In this document: positions 36,938 through 38,481 of the stretch, piece after piece
Layout: each line of letters begins with the position of its first letter
How positions within the stretch are numbered: the first letter of the stretch is position 1
Origin: an uncultured Croceitalea sp.
GTDB taxonomy: Bacteria > Bacteroidota > Bacteroidia > Flavobacteriales > Flavobacteriaceae
Length of the DNA stretch: 38,481 bases
Direction: 5' to 3'
Assembly (NCBI GenBank): GCA_937959125.1
Contig: CALGQU010000180.1
Location: 1 to 38,481 of the forward strand
The notes under the pieces: model-generated
What the model was told of the DNA's origin: nothing
What the model saw: the letters and a program-made list of their open reading frames with translations, nothing else
The model's database searches: none
Translations under genes and position numbers: made by a program

Positions 36938-38338
36938 ATGAGAAAAGATAGATTTATAAATATAGGCCGCATCCTTTTAGGATGCCTTCTCATCATCATG
37001 GTTAGTTGTGAACGGGAACCGACGGAAAACGTGGAATTTGCCCAATTCCCGCAAAATGGTGATGTTTTTATTGATGCATTTTCCGCTGGATTGGACTTTT
37101 TCCCATTTGTGGATGCAGGAGCAGACCCTATGGCATTCAGCGTGGTTACGGATGAAGTATTCTCTGGTGAAACCGCAATGCGATTTGATGTCCCCGTTTT
37201 TGGGAACGGTTTTGTAGGTGCAACCTTTAATACCACAGCGGCAAGAAACCTTACCGGTTTTGATGCACTCACGTTTTATGCAAGGGCCTCCCAGGCTGCT
37301 AGTATAGATGCTATAGGGTTTGGTATTTCTGGGGAAACCAACAACAGGTTTCTGGTAACGTTAAATGAGTTGGGTGTGAGTACCCGATGGGAAAAATATG
37401 TGATACCCATACCGGATGCTTCCAAATTAATAGGTGAAACAGGCTTGTTCTGGTTGGCGGAAGGTGCTTCCTTTGAAGGTGATGAAGGTGGGTATTCCCT
37501 GTTTTTTGATGAAATTAGGTTTGAAAGATTGGGAACCATAGCCCAGCCAAGACCTACTATTTTTGATGGTCAAGAAATAACGGAACAATCATTTACCGGA
37601 TCTAGCTTAAGTGTAACCGGACTCACCCAGACCTTTAATCTTGGAACGGGAGAGAACCTTACCGTAATGGCGGCACCGGCATATTTTGATTTTTCTTCAT
37701 CAGACCTTTCGGTTGCGATTGTTAATGAGTTGGGAGAAATAAGTGTGGTGGGCGAAGGTACGGCCCAAATATCGGCACAATTGGCAGGCGTTGCGGCGAC
37801 CGGTGGTTTAGAACTGGTTTCCGGTGGTGGCTTAGAGCCGGCTCCAACACCTACCTTGCCGCAAGCAAGTGTAAGCTCCATATTTAGTGATGCCTATACA
37901 AATGCTACGGAGAGTAACTTTACCCCGGGTTTTGGGGGATCTACAACGGAGACGACTATGACCTCTGCTAACGGGGACGCCGTCTTATCCTATGCAAACA
38001 ACAACTTTACAGGGATACTTTTTGAAAACACCGTAGATGGTTCGGATCGTACTTTTCTTCACGTCGACGTTTTTGCACAAGAACCTGGAGTGGAAATTGT
38101 TATTCAAATTCGTGATGTAGGTGCAAACCAGATGATTGAATCAGACAACAATGGTAATCCAATTGTAGACGATAGGGATTTTAGATTCACCGTTAACAGC
38201 CTTGCCGTTGGTGATTGGACTTCCTTTGATATTCCTTTGGAAGGGGACCTTGCTACACAGAAGAACAATTTAGGGGCACTTATCCTTGTAGGTGGGCCTA
38301 ACTTTTTATTGGATAATATCTACTTCTTTACAGAGTAG
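36938..38338 (+). CDS. Surface lipoprotein with carbohydrate-binding-like beta-sandwich domains and a central Big_2-like domain
   Basis: Start MRKDRFINIGRILLGCLLIIMVSC (lipobox). Central SLSVTGLTQTFNLGTGENLTVMAAPAYFDFSSSDLSVAIVNELGEISVVGEGTAQISAQLAG; C-terminal SVFSD-type jelly-roll-like region ending NFLLDNIYFFTE. 11 bp after the upstream stop. Confidence 0.8.
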   Translation: MRKDRFINIGRILLGCLLIIMVSCEREPTENVEFAQFPQNGDVFIDAFSAGLDFFPFVDAGADPMAFSVVTDEVFSGETAMRFDVPVFGNGFVGATFNTTAARNLTGFDALTFYARASQAASIDAIGFGISGETNNRFLVTLNELGVSTRWEKYVIPIPDASKLIGETGLFWLAEGASFEGDEGGYSLFFDEIRFERLGTIAQPRPTIFDGQEITEQSFTGSSLSVTGLTQTFNLGTGENLTVMAAPAYFDFSSSDLSVAIVNELGEISVVGEGTAQISAQLAGVAATGGLELVSGGGLEPAPTPTLPQASVSSIFSDAYTNATESNFTPGFGGSTTETTMTSANGDAVLSYANNNFTGILFENTVDGSDRTFLHVDVFAQEPGVEIVIQIRDVGANQMIESDNNGNPIVDDRDFRFTVNSLAVGDWTSFDIPLEGDLATQKNNLGALILVGGPNFLLDNIYFFTE

Positions 38339-38383
38339 TTAGTCTTGCTAAAGATTATGGAAATAAAAGTTAAAAAAGAAAAA

Positions 38384-38481
38384 ATGAATACGGGAAAATT
38401 AAACCAAATACAAATCCCTGCATTGGGATTAATAGTATTACTTTTTATGGGTTGCGCAACGGAAGATACCCAAACGGTAGT
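38384..38481 (+). CDS. Lipoprotein, 3' truncated by window end
   Basis: MNTGKLNQIQIPALGLIVLLFMGCATEDTQTV..., a lipoprotein signal with lipobox; an in-frame ATG also at 38357. Confidence 0.7.
   Translation, partial: MNTGKLNQIQIPALGLIVLLFMGCATEDTQTV

Overview
The window is a chromosomal segment of a Flavobacteriaceae-type Bacteroidota genome. This is inferred from T9SS type A and type B sorting domains, SprB-type repeats, TTTG-N(17-23)-TAnnTTTG promoters and typical flavobacterial synteny.

Left half (about 1-17.9 kb), housekeeping genes: tandem rhomboid proteases, an endonuclease/exonuclease/phosphatase protein, a WbqC-like protein, lepB, dapB, a DUF5683-like protein, parB-parA, an FtsB/DivIC-like protein, udk, a Bcr/CflA-type MFS transporter, a peptidoglycan-recycling group (anmK, a lipoprotein NagZ-like GH3, murQ), an uncharacterised membrane protein, an AGCS symporter and a PQQ-dependent sugar dehydrogenase lipoprotein.

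Right half: a 2763-aa SprB-repeat surface protein with a gliding-motility C-terminal (T9SS type B) domain; a tRNA-Pro(GGG) with its own promoter, structured leader and terminator; then a PUL-like locus (about 27.3-38.5 kb). That locus encodes a T9SS-secreted GH-like/thrombospondin-3 protein, a membrane-tethered propeller-Y_Y_Y-LuxR regulator, an apparent fusion of a clan GH-A glycosidase to an outer-membrane beta-barrel, and two lipoproteins. No SusC/SusD pair is visible inside the window. The glycosidase-barrel fusion with its tethered regulator is the best candidate for an under-described system.

No CRISPR array, IS element, prophage or rRNA was seen. All family calls come from reading motifs; no database search was run.
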